In this document: piece by piece, positions 1 through 14,100 of the stretch
Numbering within the stretch: the first letter of the stretch is position 1
Layout of the letters: each line of letters starts with the position of its first letter
Origin: Vicia villosa
Taxonomy: Eukaryota > Streptophyta > Magnoliopsida > Fabales > Fabaceae
Assembly: GCF_029867415.1 (NCBI RefSeq)
Contig: NW_026705926.1
Location: 62,001-126,000, forward strand
Reading direction: 5' to 3'
Length of the DNA: 64,000 nt
The notes under the pieces: generated by a model
Database searches by the model: none
Seen by the model: the letters and a program-made list of their open reading frames with translations, nothing else
What the model was told of the DNA's origin: nothing
Translations under genes and position numbers: made by a program

Positions 1-522
1 AAATGAATCATTCTTCCCTCTTTTCTCTTTTTACCCCTAGGACCCCTAATATGGCTTTCCTATTTTTCCCTTCACTTAACCTCTTATAATTTACTATTTC
101 GCCCTTATCATCTCTAACACCAATATTATTCTATTTTACTAATTAAAATAATTCCACTTATTATTCTAATTATTATAAATTATTCTAAAATACTCCAAAA
201 TTCCTCAATACACCTAAGAATCACACAAATCACCACAACATCACATGAATTATCAAAATATCACATAAGTCATCATACCCTCAAACATCACAGATAATCA
301 CAAACCATCATAAGGACTCAACATTACATTACATATTCAAATGTTTCACAATAACTCACATAAACATCACATAATCATCATATTCATCAAAACATCATGA
401 ATCCTCATAATGACTCACATAAAAACACCAAAGCATCATATATATAGAATATTTCATGATTACTTGTATATTCATGCCAAATTAATTAAGTGAATAATTA
501 ATCTAAATTTCTGGGTGTTACA
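1..522 (-). mobile_element. Partial LTR at the window edge
   Basis: AT-rich sequence with many CACATCA/ATCAC-type words and no ORF. It ends in GGGTGTTACA at 522, the terminus of the TGTAACACCC...GGGTGTTACA LTR class also seen in TE-2 and TE-4. The TE-1 coding remnant starts immediately after it. I read it as the right end of an LTR inserted into TE-1 and continuing beyond the left edge. The strand is inferred from the TE-2/TE-4 class and the TSD cannot be checked here. Confidence 0.55.
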
Positions 523-627
523 TCGGGTATGCATGCTCTGATCTTTACTCCCCTATTAGGATCGTCCCTAAGGAGGATGATCTCGAAGTCCTCGTCGACG
601 ATAGGACGAAGGGGGTTTGCGCACTCT
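523..627 (-). pseudogene. TE-1 fragment 4: linker between protease and RT of a Gypsy polyprotein
   Basis: Read on the minus strand this encodes a stretch containing PIVDEDFEIILLRDD followed by GVKI, which resembles the linker (typically DGEFELVPFGEDP...VKIG) between protease and reverse transcriptase in plant Gypsy polyproteins (recognition from memory of the family). It is the fourth piece in order of TE-1, after gag N-terminus, gag C-terminus and protease at higher coordinates. Solo LTR I separates it from the protease piece. RT and integrase would lie to the left, outside the window or lost. Confidence 0.6.
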
Positions 628-765
628 TGGTCGCTGGTGTCGCTACCGCGAAAAATAACAGAGTCGCCACTAACATATTTATCCTGAAAAGGAAGGGAAT
701 GCCAGCAAACCACGAAACAAAACAACGGTCTCACGACCAGAGAAAAGGGTAAGGGAGTCGGTTAC

Positions 766-811
766 GCGAGGGGAAGGTGCTAGCACCCCTCGCGCCCATC
801 GTACTCGATGG
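766..811 (-). promoter_or_regulatory. Double hairpin in solo LTR I
   Basis: Stem 1 is GCGAGGGG (766-773) with CCCCTCGC (786-793), enclosing the GGTGCTAGCACC palindrome. Stem 2 is CCATCG (796-801) with CGATGG (806-811). It has the same layout as 7229-7275 and 41928-41974 but different, still complementary, bases. Confidence 0.65.
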
Positions 812-2021
812 TATCCACGCTAGTGTCTAAATCTATGGGTGTGTAACAAATCTACGCTAATCTGGACTAAAATGAATGCAAAATGTAGGGAAAGAAAGGA
901 TTATGCTCGCACGGGCCCTACCCTGCTGCCTACGTATCTGCTTTGCAGAATCAGAGCTACCGTAGCTCGGCTAACTAGTTTCTATTTGTTTTGTGTTTTT
1001 TAGGTGAACGACTTACATTCGCACTCTGTTGCTCGACCTTTGGAGACTTATGCTAGGAATAGAGCGGAAATAACAAGTTCTTAAGAAAAGAAAATCAAAG
1101 AGTGTGGTTTGCGTTTTAAAGGATGCATGAGGAAAACCTAAGCTAAGGGGGGAAAGCTTGCTACCTAATGTTATCATACAAAGGGTACAAGTCTAAACTA
1201 GCCTATCAACCTACGGGGAGAGACGAAAGCAAACAAACCAATGGCACTGGCCGAATGGTGGAAAAGCGGTCCCGCCATAGCCAAGGGGAGTAACTCAGCC
1301 CAAGTCAACCAAGCATTAGACCTCGCGAAAATGATCGGGCCATAGACAAGAGGAGTGAGTCCCTCTCAGCAACCAAGCTGTCACGGATCATAAAGGAAAA
1401 CGGTGCGTGCGTACACCGAGCATCAACGTCGAGCGACGCGAGCTATAGGAAAGGCGGGGGTCCGGCTACATGAACCCTTTTCCTGACATACTCGATAATA
1501 AGATCTTGTGCAGCTTCAGAAACGAGCAATGCGTAGCGTGCGCTTACTGAACGGACTCGATGAGACTAGGCGGGGGTTGATTGCTAACCCTTTCCGCATG
1601 CCTTCCATGAGGACTTAACGGAGTGCCATATAGGACTTATTACACCGTGACTCCCTGCCGCAAAGCACAAATGTAAACACACCAACAAAAACAGAGCCTC
1701 TTTCGAGGGCTTGGCCAGATGCATGTCTAAGTCCTACTTCTCATGTTATAGGATGATGCGGAAAGCGGTAAAAGGGACCAGGAGACAATACCGAACGGAT
1801 AGCAAATTCGCAATGAGCTAGCAAGCGTAAGCAGAGAAGTCCGAAATACTTCGTGTAAGCTAGTACCAAGCAAAGTCAGTCAGAAAGCGTCGTCGTGAAA
1901 ATAAATCACAAACGACATGTGGCACGTGTCGAGCATAACCACACAAACCTGCAAGAGAACACAAGCCAGGCAATACAGAAATATACATCTCAATGAATGA
2001 GAGATCAGGTGAATCGGATCG

Positions 2022-2140
2022 GGAATAAGTTTGTGTCCCACAAATAAAGTGGAACACGACGCAAATCAATCGCACCAGAAGCGAATTCGTATCCCACAAA
2101 AAAAGTGGAACACGAAGCAAATCGAATCGCAATCGAAGGC
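2022..2140. repeat. Two imperfect ~60-bp direct repeats
   Basis: Two adjacent units (about 2023-2080 and 2083-2139) share the order TCCCACAAA, AAAGTGGAACACGA, GCAAATC, ATCGCA. They lie inside solo LTR I and look like a local tandem duplication. Confidence 0.6.
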
Positions 2141-5140
2141 GATCTCAAAGTACCTCGCACATCTCAACAAACAAATCAGTAGTAACACGAAAGCCCGCTA
2201 TAGAAAATACTAGCAATTAAGTTCTAATTAAATTCTAAAACAAAATCTGACAAGAGCAAATTGTTTTTTGTGACATTTTTATCTAACAAATAATAGAACA
2301 AAACATTAAATCTAACACGGAAAATAGTACATGTTTTTATTATTTTTTATCATGTTAAAATCTAACAAAAACTATTGATTTTTATGCTTTATTATCATGT
2401 CAAAATATAGCAAAAATATCAATGATTTCATTTATTTATTATGCTAACAATATTAGAAAACAATATAGTAAAACAACTAAGCAAGACCAAGTACATGGGG
2501 GGTTTAAAATTGAAATTAGTGGTGCCACCAATAAAACTGGCGCAAGGCCCAAGCTGATGAGGCCCAAGGAATTGTTTCCGTGTTTGCAAAATTCTGTCCA
2601 AAAACGGAGCAAAAGGCCTAGGTAGGGGTTCATGCAGCAAGCCCAATGAATTTGATCCACACAGATTTTCATGTTAACTTTTCAGATTTTTTCCTTAATC
2701 TCAACTCAGAACAACAATTAATTCCAGATTTTCCTTTTAATTCCCAATTAAAAAACAATTATACCATTAATTTCTGTCAATTAACACTAAAACACAAAAG
2801 CAGGAGATAATCATATGAAAAGGAATTAGGTCAAAATGAGATTACCACGCTTCCCCTTTCCTTCTTCGTGTGCGACGGAGAACGGTGACGACGTCCTCCT
2901 CCGATCTCGTTCTGCCTCACCGCTCTCTCATATCTCCGATTCAATCTCCGATCGGTTCTCTCTCCTTCTTCTCCGATCAAATTCCCGCCTCGTCTCTCGT
3001 CTCAACCTCTCTCGAATCTCCGCTCTTAGACTCTCGATTTTGTCTTGAGCTTCATTCAGATTCCTCTCTGTTGATGGTGATGTTGCAATTGTAGTTGATT
3101 ATGCAGTGGTTGTTGAAGTGACACGAATTGGAGGTCGTTGCGTTGTGGATGCCGTAGGTGATGAGGTTATTGAAGGTCGAATCCGTTGAAGGTTTAACGA
3201 CGAGTACGTGCTTGAAATTGTTTGTGGTTCAATGGAGAAGATGGCATGATTATGCAAAATCGATGAACAATGATTATGGTGAAGATCGAAGAGTTGAATG
3301 GAACTGATGAAGAACGAATCTAGTGAATCCAATCAGAGAGAGTTTGTTGCCTTCTATTAAAGGTGAATTACTCTCCTTCTTCTCTTACACTTTTCTGTTA
3401 CATTCCCCTCCAATTCTGTTTCAACTTTTGGTTATGTGATTGCAGTGACATTGTAGAATCGGGCGTGGAGATTTGACGCAGATGTGTTGTTATTGGAGTC
3501 GATTCTGAGCGTGAATCCGTAGTTTTGTGGTTCGATTTCTTCTTCTTCCGATTCAATTTTCACTTCTGTCTGTTTGTTGTGGTAACGATGCGTGAAGATA
3601 ATGATTCACGGTGATGTTGAAGTGGTTCTTCTGCCGATTGTCAAGAGTGCAGGGAGAGAATCCTTGGTGGAGAGTGAAGAGAAATCGAAAGAGAAGCAGT
3701 TTGAGATTGAAGGTTGAGATTGAGCTTGAAGATGATGAATTGGTCAGGGAAAGTTTGTTACCGGTGAGTCACAGTTTTTTACGTTCTTTTCTCTCTTTTT
3801 CTGTTACCGATTGAATGATGGTTGAAGATTGGAGAGTTTTTGTGAAGCTTTTTGTGAGTTTCCTGGAGAATTCGTGAAGAGAATTGATGGTGAATCGAAA
3901 AGTTTGTTACGTGTTGAGATTGAAGTGAGGTGATCAAAATTGAGAGGTTCTTGAAGTTTGTTGAAGCTTTTGTGAATGAAGATGGAGGGAGTCAAAAGTT
4001 TGTTACGATTCGGTTCCAGGTGAGTTCTGTTATCAATCCCCTCCTTTGTTCTGTTACGATTCTTGTTATATGTTGAAGATTGAATCCCTCCTTTTGTTAT
4101 GATTCTTTTGAGTTGGAATTCTCTGTTAGCTTTTCTTCTGAACCGGTTTCGGTTTTCTTTTCCATGTGCAGACTCCGTTTATTTGTTCTTGCAAGGGGCG
4201 GTTTTATGGCAGGGTGCTGAACCGTTTTTTCTCTTTGTTTGTGCAGGTCTGATTCGGTTTATCTGCAGTCGAACCGATGCGGTTTGAGTTACGGTTCAAC
4301 TACTTAATAGTTTTCGTGCCGGTTTTCAGGTGGATGCTATTTTGGCAAACTTGTTCAATTACTTTGTAGGTGTGACTTGAAGGCGGAAGTTGCAAGCTGC
4401 TGGTTTATTTTGTGGACGGTTCTGTTGAAGTGTGGTGAAATAGGATAAGAACAATGGACTAGGAATATTCTTGTATACCTTTTGTAACTTTTGTTTTTTC
4501 TAATGGATATGTATTGTGATTGTGATGGATGATTGTAATGGATGTTTGTATGGACATTTGAATGGGGGTAATGAACATTTGAATTTTTATCTTGTATTGA
4601 ACATATTTGAAACTCGAGTCTCGAAACTTGTGTACCGAAAAACATATGAATAAATCTTCCACTTTAGCAAGCTTGAATTAATTCTCGACAAATCATGAGC
4701 TTAAGAACTTGAATCCAATCAATTAATCTCAAACACAAATTTGAATTCATGGAATCACTTAATCAACTTCAAACCCAAATCAACTTGCATTCTTAATGTA
4801 CTCCTAACTTCAGTCTCAAATCCACTCACATTATAAACAACAAGTCATAAGCAACGAAGAGAGCAAACAATTGCCTTGATCACCACTTTATTTCTTTATT
4901 CCACGATTCACACGGCTTCAATCCAACATAACGGTAACGCATTGAGGAATCCTCGAAGAAGAGAAGAGTTGAAACACTTAAGAACCTCTTAGCATGAAAT
5001 CCAATGAATCTTAGATTAATTAACGATTGCAAACACCACATATAAGAAACTATTTATTATTTTTATTTGATTTTCGGACGACGAAATAAACGTCGTTGAT
5101 AATGTATGGCACGAATAAAGAGGGCAAATTTTGGGGTGCA

Positions 5141-6119
5141 ACTGCTGGCCGTTGCGGACGACGAGGCTTCATGCTCTTTCTGATCTCTGAAGGTGTCTAT
5201 GAAGAACTGGTTGTCGAGCTGCTAGAGAGAGACAATTTGCTTTTGCTCGGTGCGTTGATGGAGTTCAGTCCCTTTGACGCGACTTCAAATCATCTTCTTG
5301 CTGCCTCGATATCCTGTGTAGGGTGATGACGAGGCCCGTTTAGGTGTAATACTTCATTTTCAGACGGACCATGGAGGGCACGACAGTCAAATTAGTAAGA
5401 GTGGGTCTCTTGAGGATACATTGGTATAGAGACGGGAAATCTATCACCAAGAATTGAACTTTGATAGATCTTGCCCTCTCGGAAGCTCCAAAGGTGACAA
5501 TAAGCTCTACGTAGCCCCAAGGTTTAGTGACGACACCGTTGAAACCCAGCAGGTTAGAGCCTACATAGGCTGTCAGATGGGTCTCGCCAAGATGAAGGGT
5601 CTAAAAGAGTTGTGAATACATGATATCCACCAAGCTCCCCTAATCGAACAAGATTCGACGCTCATTGAAGTTCGCCATTCGAGCACAGACCAGCAAGAGA
5701 TGCTCGCATTGGGGGATTCACCTGGGAGTTCCTCCATGTAGAATGCTATTGGGTGGAATTCTTGGTCAATGTCATTGTGATCAAATCCTCGAATTTTCTC
5801 TTCACGGATCCGACCATCATTGTGTTTCCTCCATCGCACGATATAACCATTGTTGAGGGGATGTTTTCCCAAGGGTTGTGCATGGCCATATAGATGGGAA
5901 ATGCTGCCTCGTCGGGGACGTAAAAGTCCTCGAGGCGGGTGATGCTTAGCACCACAAGCATGGACCCACCTTTTGCTGGAGTTTTCTCTTCGACACTCTT
6001 GGTTTCTTTGGCTTTCAGGTGAGCATCGTCCCTCTTCTTGAAGTACTATTTCAGATGCCCGTCCCTAATCAGAATCTCTATGGCATCCTTAAGGTGGATG
6101 CAGTCCTCAGTGTTGTGCT
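5141..6119 (-). pseudogene. TE-1 fragment 3: gag end and Gypsy aspartic protease, decayed
   Basis: Minus-strand frames give, in order, CIHLKDAIEILIRDGHLK (end of the gag zinc-finger region, near 6100), then RLEDFYVPDEAAFP with NPWENIPSTMVIS (5746-5961), then MANFNERRILFD-stop-GSLVDIMYSQLF (about 5600-5680), and LLGFNGVVTKPWGYVELIVTFG further on. This matches the protease of plant Gypsy polyproteins, where the active-site region reads D-Q-G-S. Here Gln is replaced by TAG (plus-strand CTA at 5640-5642), explained by one C-to-T change. Frames change more than once, so it is dead. TE-2 interrupts it at 6119 with TSD GTGCT (6115-6119 and 33098-33102), joining it to the piece at 33098. Confidence 0.75.
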
Positions 6120-7228
6120 TGTAACACCCTAAATCTACCCGATAAATTATACGGAAAATCAGAGTATAAATTCCAAAAAAAATCATTTGAGGTATCACAT
6201 ATTAGTCATTTCACAAACAGTTATGGCTTATTTGCCTTCGCATAGATACATAGCACATAAATTTAAAACGATAATCAAATCATTACTAAAAATCACTTTG
6301 TTTAAATTCAATAATTAACTCGCAGCGGAATCAACAAACTTCATAAATATTCAAATCAAGTCGTAGCATCATTGCACGGTAACTTTAAGTTACAATTTAA
6401 ACCAAAACCATATAAAAATTCAGCAAAAGAAATAATAATTAAAATAATCGTTTTATCCCCCGAGTGCTACCTATCAGAGCAAGACACCAACTCGACTAAC
6501 AACAACTAAAGACTTCATAAAATCACTTCAAAACTTCCACCGCTATCTTGAGTACCTGTCCGTTTCCCACGGTAAGGGAAACATCATTCAGAAGGGGTGA
6601 GATATCAAACAATATAAACAGGGTGATGATAAATAGTATATTCAGGTTCAAATTATAATAATTATCGCTTTGTGGTATAATCGTTACCGTCTAGTTTACT
6701 TCACCGTTTCAATCAACAACACAAGTCACAATATCTCACATAAGATCATATTCAAAGTTCACAACAAGTCACACAAATTCACGCATCAAAAACACATAAC
6801 ATCATAATCATACAAATGAAATGTGACTCTAACAAATGCGCATGCATGTGGTACCCAGGGCTTCAGCCCCCATCGCCAATTGCCATATAATAGAGGCATC
6901 AAAACAGGCATAAGCCTTCGTCGCTGTTTTCCAATCCAGGCCGTCGCTAAAACATGCAAATCATGAGACACTGATGAAATGCAACAAATCAAAAACATCG
7001 CAGAACAACATCGCGAGGCATACGCCTATATCACAAACACGTCGCCAAACATCATCACAAAGGCATTCGCCTACATCGCCAAAATATATCTGTAATACGG
7101 TGAACTGACTTTTTTAAAATGTTGCGGATAGCAAGAGTCGCCACCGACTTTTATTTTATCCAAATATTAGAAAGGCTAAAAGAACAGGAAAAACCTTTTA
7201 AATAAAAATGGGTTCGGGGGGTAATTAT

Positions 7229-7275
7229 GCAAAGGGAAGGTGTAAGGCACCCTTTGCATCCATGGTTCCCCATGG
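7229..7275 (-). promoter_or_regulatory. Double hairpin in solo LTR II
   Basis: Stem 1 is GCAAAGGG (7229-7236) with CCCTTTGC (7250-7257). Stem 2 is CCATGG (7260-7265) with CCATGG (7270-7275). Matching structures with different paired bases are in solo LTRs I and III. It sits about 140 bp from the LTR terminus, at the inferred 3' (R/U5) side. The role is unknown; a polyadenylation, dimerisation or packaging structure is possible. Confidence 0.65.
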
Positions 7276-9045
7276 GCTCTTAATTGCTTTGCTCTTTGTT
7301 TTCAGAAATGTAAAAGAAAAAGAATATGGACTTTAGCTCGTAAATGAGCGTAGCCATTTTGAAGATTTATGAGAAAGAATATGAAAGATTTTTAGAGCAA
7401 GGCAAAGCAATTGGGGGCAATTACCTTATAGTTTGAAAAAGGAGTACTTTTAGCCTTTCAGGGTGAAAGGGTCTATCCTTGCCATGAGAGGGCAGGAAGC
7501 CTTTCATTTGGAGGTTGAAGGGTCATCGAGAGTTCGTTCGCCATAAGACTGTCCCATGCCATAGAGAGGCAGGTAGTTTAAGGGAAGAATCAGAATAGCC
7601 TTTCGTAGGCAGCCAGAGGATACCTCAGCCTTTTCGTAGGCAACTTCCGAGGGTCGAGATCATGTTTAGTGTATCGAAGGCAACATCATTAGGGACCCAT
7701 GATCTTAGTCGAGGCAACATGGCTGAGTTATCCTCGTATTCGAGGGACTGGCTATTCTGCAAAAAAACACAAGGCAACAGGCAGCAAAGAGGTTACCCTA
7801 AAAGTGTGCGTGTGTGCACCAATCACGTGATCAGTTCAGAATATATTATCTTATAATGATTAAGTGATGCTAATTTGATTCAGGGTTGCACTCTCTAAAG
7901 TTACTAACCACGACAATTAATATTAACAGTAATTACGGGGAAGGGGAAAATGAAACCAGCGGAGGAAATGGGAATTGAAACCAGCGGGATAAGAATGCCA
8001 TAGGTCTAACACAAGTAATAAATAAGATCAAGGTTTAGGGTTATCGATACTCGAGGCTTTGGCAATTGGCAAACCCTGAAAGGTGGGAAAAATAGAAAGC
8101 AAAATAGGGTGAGTGCATTATTAGTTCGGAGGCAAACATTACTAACCCTAAAAATAAAAAGATAAAGAAATTTAAAATAAATAGATAAATAAATATGTAC
8201 TTAGCTTCGAATTTGATCTGATATGGTTGACAGTCGGAAGGCATTTGAGAAGTAACCCTGAAAAGAATACACCAGAAAAAAACAACATTTTTAGTGTATG
8301 GCATGATCATCGTAAACACTGATTAGGGCACAAATTGAATAAAATAACATAAACGATTTAATTAATTATTGGTCTCGCGACCTAATTAATTAAATCAGAC
8401 ACACAGGTATTTTTTATGAATTTTTTAGAGTTAAGAAAAAAATAAAAATAAAATATATATGAGTTTAAAAAACAAGCAATTAAATATGAATTAAATAAGA
8501 AGAATAAATATGCCATTAAAATAAATAAGTGATTAAATATTAAATATATGAATAAAATATTAAGAAAATAAAATATAAATAAATAAAACAAAATAAGTAT
8601 AATAAAGAAAAAGGATATATAAATTAAAACAAAAGTAAAGGAATAATTTATTTATTTAGTAGAGAAAACAAAACAAATAAATAATAAAAAAGATAGGAAG
8701 TATGTATTTTATATAAAATATAAATATAAATATAAAGAAAATAGACTTCATATAATAACAAAGAAAAAAAATTGAAGAATACTCAGCTAGATCGAGTGTG
8801 GTGCGCGCTGAGAGTCTATGGTGGACGTGCGGCTTCAAGAGCGTTAGATTGATCCATCTGGAGATCTGATGGCTGGTAGCGTAAAGGCGTATGGTAACAC
8901 GTGCATCTTAATGCGTTGGATCCAGCTGGTCTAAATTTGAAAACACGCGCGCGGCTTGACCAACCAGGGAAAGACACGTATTGTCTTCTTCCTTGGAATT
9001 TCTGAAATAGACTTTTTATAGAGCTCGTTGTGCATACGCTGCAAA

Positions 9046-11076
9046 TGTAACACCCTCCTAAACCCCACGGCAATTTAAATAAATTTATTCAGAGTACATG
9101 AAATAAGGGTGCCACAATTCGAAATAAATTTAAAACATCGTTCAGTCATGTCATGCATTCACTGAGGCAATTCTCATTAATTAAAAACAATTCATGTCAA
9201 CACAGCGGAAATAATTCAACAGATTAAGTTTAACATCTTTAAAACTTATCCTCCAAAACATCAAAACATAACCAGAGTTATAAAACATAAACTCTAAACA
9301 TCGCGTCCCCAGTGTTACAAATATCAGAGCATGACACCTGACGCTAACTAAACAACTGACTCATGAGCTAATCCTCACCGAGTCGAACAGGCGCTATCCT
9401 CAATCTGAAAATGATCAACAGTAAGGGTGAGTCTCATTCACAATTAAACAATGTTATCAGTTCATAAACGATAGAACATCGACAGTATAATATTCACCCA
9501 AGATCAACATGTATTCAGGCAAGTTTCATCATCATAAACAACCAACACATCATCAATATTTTATAACACTGGAAAACATCCAATCATGTTATAAAATCAT
9601 GCATATGAATGCAACTGACACTATGCATGTGGTACCAAAATTCGTGAATCACATTCACAGGACTTCTCTCTATGATACTGCCCTTCAAGTCGCTCACACC
9701 CCACATGGCACACGACTAACCTCATCGCTCACACCCCCATGGGCACACGATGACTGCTTACTAATCTCCGCACAATGGGAATTAGCCACCAACGATCCAC
9801 TCATCAACGGGATCCAATGCAAATGATTTATGAATGAACGCACACATGTCACATACTTATATCATCACCGATCTGATGCTTAACATCGTCTCATTTCGTC
9901 TCACCAATATTATCACAAACAAGTATGTACATGTCCAAGCATCATTCAATCATTCACATACGTTCACCACAATCAACATATTAATATTAACAGCATATTA
10001 ATAATTCACAAATCATCAATCATCACCACAATCATACATTGTTACATCTATCATCATTGCACACAATGTAATGAATTTCCAAAGCAACCCAATAGTATAA
10101 TCACGAAACATGCATCATCTACGACATGTTATATACCAACATCACTCAAGGGATATCATAGTCCAATCACCAATACAAATACAATTACATGTCATTTTCA
10201 AAACCACATAATAATTAAATTATCTAGTGCTAATTAATTTATTTTAATCATAAAGAGCATTTCATTAGTTTCGTAACGCTTCAAACGGCACCCAAAACAG
10301 ACTTACGGATCAAAAGTTATGAGTTTTATAAAAACAAGTATTTTTCAAAAATGTACAGCGGTAACCGATTACCCAAACACCACTAATCGGTTACTGAAGT
10401 TCAAAACCCCAAATTTGCTGTTTTTACTATGGGTAATCGATTACACCCCTTTCGGTAACCGATTACCTCGTACCTGCAACCCAAAAACCAGTTTTCAGCA
10501 CCTTAAATCTCCCCAAACATCCTCCAATCGAACCAATACGATTGTATACGAAAAACAGAGGGATTTCACATGCAATATGAGTTATATCATCAACCAAACA
10601 ACACTTTTAACATCAACAATCACTACCAACAAGTAATCACACAAAGTTCACAAAATTGAACCTAAATACTAAAACCTCAACCTAGAACATATTCTCTATC
10701 GAATCAATAGTATACGATTTCAATCCTAACGCCTACGACCCGATAATAGAGGTTAACCGGAAGAGTCCCCCCTTACCTTAGAGTTTGGGATCCTTGAAGC
10801 TCTCTTCCTCTTCTTCTCTTCTGTCGCACTTTCACGTTCTCTGCGTTCTCCCAAATGCACTTGTGTTTCTCTTCTTCCAAAACTCTTGTTTTATGAAAAA
10901 CACAACATAGCTTTAGTAAAGGCCTTATTTCTTGCACCCCCTTTCTCACTAACTACAACACTGACCCATTACTACATATTCCAATTTTATTATTTTAATC
11001 ACCGCATAATTACATAAATCCAATTAATTAAATTAAAATCTAATTAATTAATAAATATAAAATATGGGGTGTTACA
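9046..11076 (-). repeat. TE-4 3' LTR (element orientation)
   Basis: 2031 bp, TGTAACACCC...GGGTGTTACA. It contains the near-palindrome cluster at 10360-10467. The pyrimidine-rich CTCTCTTCCTCTTCTTCTC run near 10800 is also present in the partner LTR. A 105-codon frame (9509-9826) recurs in the other LTR simply because the LTRs are copies, and matches no protein I know. Confidence 0.88.
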
Positions 11077-11130
11077 ACTCTCCCCCACTAAAAGAGTTTT
11101 CGTCCTCGAAAACATACTTCAAGTGAGTAG
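11072..11130 (-). pseudogene. Relic of chromovirus pol C-terminus in TE-4
   Basis: On the minus strand the frame ends ...YVFEDENSFSGGEL-stop, and the stop overlaps the LTR start. Many plant chromovirus polyproteins end with such a GAGGACGAA-containing tail followed by a polypurine GTGGGGGAG tract and TGTAACACCC. The upstream part of the frame matches no pol domain. The GTGGGGGAG run is the likely polypurine tract that primes plus-strand synthesis. Confidence 0.6.
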
Positions 11131-14100
11131 TTCCGGATAGGAGTCCTTCATCTGACTCTCCAGTTCCCAGGTAAAATTTACCTAGTCGATCCTTAAAATT
11201 CGTCTGACATAACCAACATAAAGCATGTCTCATGCATTCAATCTCAACTCTTTCGTCGCATATGACCCTCCATAGGTGTACCACTCGTTATCCCTCCAAA
11301 AGGTTAACAACAGTGGAATAATTGAGGTACAACCCACACAATACGCCCAATGACTGAATAAGACATGAATAGTCAACCAAACACGTACTCATAGTTGTAC
11401 ACTATCCTTCATCTTACCATCTCAAAATCAAATTCATTTTCAAACCGAAAGAGAACCCAACGTCCACGTCCGCAAGATGTGTAGTATTTCTTTAACCTCC
11501 CTATCATAGAAATTATACATACGCATTAGGATCCCATCCTAGAAAGCGGGATCAAAACCTCATTTAGGACAAGGATCTTTCCACAATCCTATCCGCCCTT
11601 CTCAATATCCCACTACTTAATAGCACTGTTATCATGACATTAACTTATCTGCATCTGCCAACAAGGTCGTCACTCAACACTAATATAGATTTCCGCTACA
11701 CATGTCTGTGTAATATCATTCCTTATCCATAGCATGATTACACCCGTTCGACACTACAGTAATGCATTCCGTCTACTGAACGTACCATTCTTAAACATAC
11801 CTTCCCGTCTGAGCAATAAATTGTTTTCACCAACTGCTTCCTTCAAGAATTCAATAAGCATATCCCTATACCATTTAATTCCAATTATCTGACTCCTCTT
11901 AAGTCACACCATCAATTATCCAACACGTTACATTCCGCTTTTGCTGCACTATTCTGATTACTCGTTACAACCATCATTACCAATTAGACTTCTGAGTTAT
12001 ACCCAACTCTGGCCCTCTTTACTCATTCGTTCAAGAATCATTCTTTACCATCCATGGTACTAGTCCACCACTCATCAATACTTACTCGCACTCAAAAACA
12101 AATTTCTGATTCACTTCATCTATTAAACATTCCAACCATCGGAATGAGTGCACACAAGTAGTTATAATTACACTCATCTGCCTCAATATACCATTGCTTA
12201 CAAAATAGCTCAAACTGATTCTCACTCTTCTCTAAGAATTAAATCAACTTCATCCTTCCTAAAGTATAATTCTTCATTATATCTGGAAATCTACAATAAC
12301 GCTTTACAACAGCACAAAATTATTATAGCATCATATAGTATCAACTCATCGTCTTCACTTTGCCGAATACATACTCGTTAACTACGTACAACCACAATAA
12401 CATACTCATCATCTCAGAAATTATTCAAAAGAGTCCTAATCTTCCGGCACGACATCCTTACATCCACAATCCTCCAAGTCAAACATACAGATCAAGGCCT
12501 ATCCTTCATGTAGGCTTCCAACATATTAGTCCTTTACTATCCGTGAGTAGCACTCATAACCACTGCGATACATCACGTTTTCGCTGCGCAACTCTGATTA
12601 CCCGTCTTAAGTCATCATCCAATATATTGCACTCTTTCATATTCACTTCTTCATAAGTTCACACAACATAATAAGTGATTATTCTCATGGCTTAATATTC
12701 ATCACATCTTATACCATTAAGGTAACAAAACAAGCTCATCTCATTTATATGATTCCGCCTACTATCAACAAGAGATTAAGGGTGATCAAGTCCTCAATTT
12801 GTCAATAGATAGTCGGCAACCATATTTAAGCATAAACCGTCGTTACTACATAATAGTGTCCTTTCCAAGTTTGCACCCAAACTCATTAACATCGTCATAG
12901 TCCAATAATTCACCTTGAGTCTTTACAACTCGCACACTTCCCTCTTATTGGATCTTGTCGGTGAGACACCAACGTCCAAACATTTTACACAATCCGCTTC
13001 ATAGTCGCTTAGCATCACACACTTGTTAAGTACTTCCAAACTTCATAATCACTAATATACTCGTACATTACTATTCATCTCGTTCCAAATCAAAATCCTC
13101 ATCTTCGCAAAAGACCGCGATAATATTCATAACTCGAGATTTTAATCTAAATCCCATGACATCTTTCGCGTCCAAATATCATTCCACTCAGAATTTCCAC
13201 AAAGTCTTCCTCACATCAATAGGTGTTAGAAATTCTCTACAATTCTTCTTTTATACCTGTCGTTACTTTGGCATCACAATTACGACTTCAACTGTTCCCA
13301 AAGTTTGTTTCACCTTTCCTACTAATTCACTCTTCACTAAAATCCATCGGCACTCAAATCATCTTTATTATCGAACATCTCATCAACTTATTCATCAACA
13401 ACATGTTCTACTCAACGTCGTTTCAACCAATCGCGGCAGTAGGCATTCTTATTCCACAAGTTTCACACTTTCGTAACCGACTTTAAAATATCTCCTCATA
13501 GGATCACCTCTACTGTATTTATAACTCTTCCATAAGGTAGAACATAATTTTACCTCTTCGTAGGCTCAAACGGTACATTAATCCGACACTCGGAACTCAA
13601 GATATGAATTTTCCAATCATTACCCGAAAAGGCAACACCGACGCCATGCAGCGACACTCTAAACGATACCTCCAAAACCCCTCAAATGGTATATTCAATT
13701 CTTAAAATTACTTCTCGACAAACCCTCTAATTATTCCTTCAATCTGTTGAACACTGACACTGACATCCCGTGTAGTACCAATAAACAAGTCTAGTTCTAA
13801 GAACAAGAGTAACCGCAACTTCACCTCTTTCCAACATCATCATGTTGCAATTAAATATGTTACAGCTGCTGCAACCATTTTTATAACAAATTTCATCTCG
13901 TTAGCTTTCCGTCACTTCAAACGGAACTCAAATCGGATGTCCAGAACTCCAGTTATGAATTTTTGAAGTTCTGCAGCTATTCAGCAATTTTCCTGCGTTT
14001 TGCTTACGAAAATCTCACTCCAAAACTCATTCTCTTCAACTTGATCACATTCCAAACAGCCCCTTATCATATCTTTTCACTTCCAAACATTCTTATAACT

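Larger units (their letters stand above)
628..5140 (-). mobile_element. Solo LTR I, Tat/Ogre-type Gypsy
   Basis: About 4.5 kb with no gag or pol. On the plus strand it opens with TGGTCGCTGG, has GAGTCGCCAC near 670 and a double hairpin at 766-811, and ends with GGGCAAATTTTGGGGTGCA at 5140. Solo LTRs II and III share the same marks. TE-1 coding sequence lies on both sides, which supports one insertion. The flanks ACTCT (623-627) and ACTGC (5141-5145) are only a 3/5 match, so the left edge is approximate. Between 3360 and 4290 runs a degenerate repetitive tract rich in GTTACGATT and GTTGAAGATTG words. Short ORFs here (for example near 2836-3094) look like chance frames. Transcription is inferred to run leftward, starting from the TGCACCCCAAAATTTGCCC end. 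Confidence 0.6.

Noticed and set aside
2836..3094. Overlapping Ser/Arg/Leu-rich ORFs of 70-74 codons
   Set aside because: CT-rich LTR sequence open in two frames at once, with no domain and no conserved neighbour.
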